Shown here piece by piece: positions 8,251 through 12,866 of a DNA stretch of 12,866 bases (positions within the stretch are counted from its first letter, which is position 1; the number at the start of each line of letters is the position of its first letter). Source of the stretch: an uncultured Actinomycetes bacterium (GTDB taxonomy: Bacteria; Actinomycetota; Actinomycetes; Nanopelagicales; Nanopelagicaceae); the NCBI GenBank assembly GCA_937860175.1, contig CALMBJ010000160.1, forward strand, positions 1-12,866, in the 5' to 3' direction. The translations under genes and the position numbers were made by a program. The notes under the pieces were generated by a model. It saw only the letters and a program-made list of their open reading frames with translations, ran no database searches and was not told where the DNA came from.

Positions 8251-8907
8251 TTGCGCAACAATTTTTCCGTGAAGGTAATCTCTGAACTCTCTCAACTACT
8301 GTTTCCTAGTAGATGCTTTGGTTGCCAAAGGCTAGGCCCAACCATTTGCTCTGGATGTAGAAGTAGTTGGCACCCCCATTACTACCGAACAAAGTTTGAT
8401 TCATTAACTGTTCACTCATCTTTGTTGTACACACCAACCGCCTCTAAAATCATTGTTGCAGCCAAGGAGTCGGGCTTGAGGGGCGCTGACGAATTAATCA
8501 TTAATGCTGTTATTCATGCACTAGAGCGTTCAAAGCTCGATCTCACCTTCACTCGATTGGTTCCGGTTCCATCCAGTAAATCTTCACAGCGACGCAGAGG
8601 TAGAAGCTTTGTGGTCGATCTGGTGCACCAGATTTCACAGCGGACAGGTATCCAGATTCTGGATTGCCTAGAACTTTCAAGAAGAGTTTTGGATCAAAGC
8701 GGCTTACATCGTGATGAGCGAGCGACAAATCTTGCAGGGGCCTTCAGAGTTACTTCTCAGGTAAGGGGAGAGCTGATACTGGTCGATGATGTAGTGACGA
8801 CTGGAGCCACCCTCAGAGAGGCCTACAGAGCGGTTAAATCACAGGGTTTAGAGTCGGTTGGCTCGGTTTGTGCGGTTACCGCCTGCGTTGCGCAACCTCT
8901 ACGATAA
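8251..8907 (+). CDS. comF: ComF family phosphoribosyltransferase-like protein
   Basis: The protein has the two parts of the ComF family. An N-terminal zinc ribbon carries C22, C25, C33 and C36 (CX2C...CX2C), and a C-terminal type-I phosphoribosyltransferase fold carries the PRPP-loop signature LILVDDVVTTGATL (175-188). ComF proteins are needed for uptake or processing of transforming DNA in Bacillus, Haemophilus and Helicobacter; their role in actinobacteria is unproven. At 218 residues the length is normal. The start is uncertain. TTG at 8251 is the first possible start after an in-frame stop (8242-8244) and has only a weak AGAAAGA upstream; GTG at 8269 is an alternative that keeps both domains. 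The position between mtrB and secA matches the mycobacterial order (Rv3242c), but lpqB and hpf, which flank comF in that order, are missing. Confidence 0.88.
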   Translation: MRNNFSVKVISELSQLLFPSRCFGCQRLGPTICSGCRSSWHPHYYRTKFDSLTVHSSLLYTPTASKIIVAAKESGLRGADELIINAVIHALERSKLDLTFTRLVPVPSSKSSQRRRGRSFVVDLVHQISQRTGIQILDCLELSRRVLDQSGLHRDERATNLAGAFRVTSQVRGELILVDDVVTTGATLREAYRAVKSQGLESVGSVCAVTACVAQPLR

Positions 8908-8949
8908 GGGCTTGAAACAGGGTCACACCCTTACTGAGAGGCCAGGTAC
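8905..8949 (+). promoter_or_regulatory. comF-secA spacer with inverted repeat and secA ribosome-binding site
   Basis: GAGAGG at 8936-8941 is the secA ribosome-binding site, 8 nt before the ATG. TAAGGG (8905-8910, starting on the comF stop codon) is a perfect inverted match to CCCTTA (8928-8933). A competing small stem, AGGGT (8919-8923) with ACCCT (8927-8931), shares the right arm. There is no U-run, so this is not a classical terminator. GTCACA at 8922-8927 equals the core of the mycobacterial MtrA binding motif as I remember it, but only one copy is present. A regulatory role is speculative. Confidence 0.25.
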
Positions 8950-11625
<2,676 letters not shown>

Positions 11626-11627
11626 CT

Positions 11628-12155
11628 TTAGATAAGTGTTAGACAGGTGCATAGCCACCGTCCATCTAGCCCTTCAAATCTGATTGCAACAACTCTTAAC
11701 CGTTCGCCAAAGCGAAGGGTAATTGTTGCTTCACACACTCCATCCAAAGGTTGCGTAACCCTTGTTTTGCGTACCCTTCCAATCTCCTTGAGTGAGCCAG
11801 CCATTTTTTGAAGCTCACCAAATACCTTGTAGTGACATAGATGTTGCAGTTGTTGCGCAGATCGCTTTCCCGCCCAGATCTCAACCGCGTTATGAATAAA
11901 TTGAACGGTTAAAGGCTCGATAGCTGGTAGCTCCTCAGCAGAGGTTGGTTGTGGTGCAAAATCAGAGTCGTACTCTTCTCCGAAGTTGCTGGGCACTAAG
12001 TAGAGCCGGGGCTTCTGAACTTCTTGGGGCTTTGGTTCTGGTTTGAATATCTCAAGAACTGGATGGAGAAAATCCTCATCTGGATCACTTGAGATCGGCA
12101 GAAGATTGATGGATGTAAATCGTGGGGCTTGTTCATACTCAAGTTGGGTAGTCAT
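11628..12155 (-). CDS. Rv3235 family protein (DUF6459-like)
   Basis: This 175-residue, probably cytoplasmic protein has no signal peptide or membrane helix. Residues 1-80 are acidic and proline-rich and look disordered. Residues 83-175 form the folded part: helices (FIHNAVEIWAGKRSAQQL), then strands with VRKTRVTQPLDGVCEATITLRFGERLRVVAIRFEG, split by short loops, and a final DGRWLCTCLTLI. This end matches what I know of the actinobacterial Rv3235 family, which has no established function. AAAAGG lies upstream of the ATG on the minus strand. It is read towards secA, a relation that I believe is conserved near secA in other actinobacteria. The family call is from motif memory only. Confidence 0.72.
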   Translation of the reverse strand: MTTQLEYEQAPRFTSINLLPISSDPDEDFLHPVLEIFKPEPKPQEVQKPRLYLVPSNFGEEYDSDFAPQPTSAEELPAIEPLTVQFIHNAVEIWAGKRSAQQLQHLCHYKVFGELQKMAGSLKEIGRVRKTRVTQPLDGVCEATITLRFGERLRVVAIRFEGLDGRWLCTCLTLI

Positions 12156-12277
12156 GGGAGCACCTTTTCCCTTTTATGTATGTGCAAACTCAGCCCTTTG
12201 GCTAGAAAGGTCTCATACCTATGACTGATTGTGGATAAGTTTTAGAAAAGGGCCACTGCAACCCGTTGGGTACCGCT
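12156..12277. promoter_or_regulatory. Divergent intergenic region between the Rv3235-family and SAF-domain genes
   Basis: The 122-bp region must hold promoters for both divergent genes. For the plus strand, TTGGCT (12198-12203) and TATGAC (12220-12225) with a 16-bp spacer form a possible but weak sigma-70-type promoter. No strong Shine-Dalgarno precedes the ATG at 12278. For the minus strand I see no clear promoter, only the AAAAGG ribosome-binding site close to the start. Confidence 0.35.
12230..12238 (-). promoter_or_regulatory. Perfect consensus DnaA box (single)
   Basis: The plus strand reads TGTGGATAA, the exact complement of the consensus DnaA box TTATCCACA. It lies in the short divergent intergenic region, just downstream of the possible promoter of the SAF-domain gene. 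A perfect match within 122 bp is unlikely by chance (roughly 1 in 1000). It is a single box without a visible cluster or AT-rich unwinding element, so it is more likely a regulatory or titration site than an origin. Confidence 0.45.
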
Positions 12278-12831
12278 ATGAAAAATAAAAAGAGTTCTTA
12301 CAGTGCACGAATGCCCTTAGCGGTTACCTTGATAATTGCCGCATTTGCCTCAGCCTTTTTTATCTCAACTTATTCAAATAAGGGTGCACACTATTGGGTA
12401 GTTGCCAACTCATTTGCACCTGGCCATCTCATAACTTCATCTGATCTTGTAGCAGCACATATGAATCTTGGCAGTAGCTCCGAAAACTACCTGAGCGTCT
12501 CTGAGCAGGTAGTTGGTTTAGTAGCAACACGAACCATGAATGCTGGTGAAGTAATCTCAACATCAGATCTAACAACAACATCTCAGGCTATGAATATGAG
12601 CGCTGTTCCCTTAAGTCTACGTTTTGCCGATCTAGCATCTGAAATACAGGTTGGCGATGCTGTAGACATCTATTGGGTACTTGATTCACGTAATGGAGAA
12701 GGTGTTATGGACCCGATCTTGATTCTCGGTGGCGTGAGCTTGATCGGACTCGATGATTCAAAGAATGCACTGGGGGGAGATGTCTCAATCACAGTAGCAA
12801 TTGAGCAAACTCAAGTGCTTCGACTTTTAAG
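12278..12831 (+). CDS. SAF-domain membrane-anchored protein, CpaB/RcpC-like (3' truncated)
   Basis: An open frame of 184 codons runs from ATG 12278 to the genomic end without a stop; the stop lies off the contig. The N-terminus is basic, followed by one membrane helix (about residues 13-31). The rest is outside the cell and begins with a SAF domain (about 39-100): WVVANSFAPGHLITSSDLVAAHM, split by the usual loop, then VVGLVATRTMNAGEVISTSDL. A second beta-rich part follows with VGDAVDIYWVLD. This is the layout of CpaB/RcpC proteins of Flp/Tad pilus systems, but in actinobacteria similar stand-alone SAF proteins occur whose role is unknown. The next gene, which could decide between these (for example a CpaE/TadZ-like ATPase), is not in the window. 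A second in-frame ATG at 12311 is less likely because it would remove the basic N-terminal segment. Confidence 0.7.
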
Positions 12832-12866
12832 CTGTCTCTTATACACATCTCCGAGCCCACGAGACA
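12832..12866 (+). other. Nextera read-2 adapter, reverse complement (artefact)
   Basis: CTGTCTCTTATACACATCT (12832-12850) is the Tn5 mosaic end and CCGAGCCCACGAGAC (12851-12865) the rest of the read-2 adapter. The final A at 12866 would be the first base of the i7 index. Together with the 5' adapter this shows that the contig ends where library fragments ended. Genomic sequence stops at 12831. Confidence 0.98.

Noticed and set aside
12156..12277. Replication origin
   Set aside because: There is one perfect DnaA box only, with no cluster, no AT-rich unwinding region and no dnaA, dnaN or parAB genes nearby.

Overview
This window is an almost complete metagenomic or single-cell contig from a low-GC, streamlined member of the Actinomycetota. 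The gene set and order are actinobacterial: a large membrane glycosyltransferase, then DUF5719, DUF3499, manB, ahcY, mtrA-mtrB, comF, secA and an Rv3235-family gene. The DNA is AT-richer than in most actinobacteria and genes are packed with gaps of -4 to about 125 bp. Together these suggest a freshwater Nanopelagicales (acI, Planktophila-like) organism; this is an inference from memory, not a search. Both ends are sequencing artefact. Bases 1-48 are the Illumina P5 end, an i5 index and the Nextera read-1 adapter. Bases 12832-12866 are the reverse-complemented read-2 adapter plus one extra base. Genomic sequence therefore runs from 49 to 12831.

Layout. 49-1486 is the 3' part of a large membrane glycosyltransferase, overlapping by 4 bp a secreted or anchored DUF5719 protein (1483-2793). 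Then come DUF3499 (2836-3201) and phosphomannomutase/phosphoglucomutase manB (3204-4559). After a 126-bp leader, ahcY (4686-5972, adenosylhomocysteinase) overlaps mtrA (5972-6658) by 1 bp, and mtrB follows 2 bp later (6661-8211). comF (8251-8907) and secA (8950-11625) complete a same-strand run of nine genes. An Rv3235-family gene (12155-11628, minus strand) converges on secA with only 2 bp between them. A 122-bp divergent intergenic region with a perfect DnaA-box 9-mer separates it from a SAF-domain membrane protein (12278-12831), which is cut by the contig end.

How the genes fit together. The first four genes concern the cell envelope: glycosyl transfer, an uncharacterised surface protein, an uncharacterised putative zinc-binding protein and activated-sugar supply. 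AhcY recycles the S-adenosylhomocysteine left by methylation. MtrA-MtrB is the conserved actinobacterial two-component system for envelope and cell-cycle control, and SecA drives protein export. Compared with the Mycobacterium tuberculosis order as I remember it, several genes that normally sit between these are missing: the SIS-domain gene and manA, tmk, lpqB and hpf.

I found no CRISPR array, insertion sequence, prophage, tRNA or rRNA, and no clearly new multi-gene system. The points most worth a second look are the adapter and index carry-over, the archaeal/Thermotoga-like short form of AhcY, the missing partner genes (especially lpqB), and the DnaA-box intergenic region next to a SAF-domain gene.
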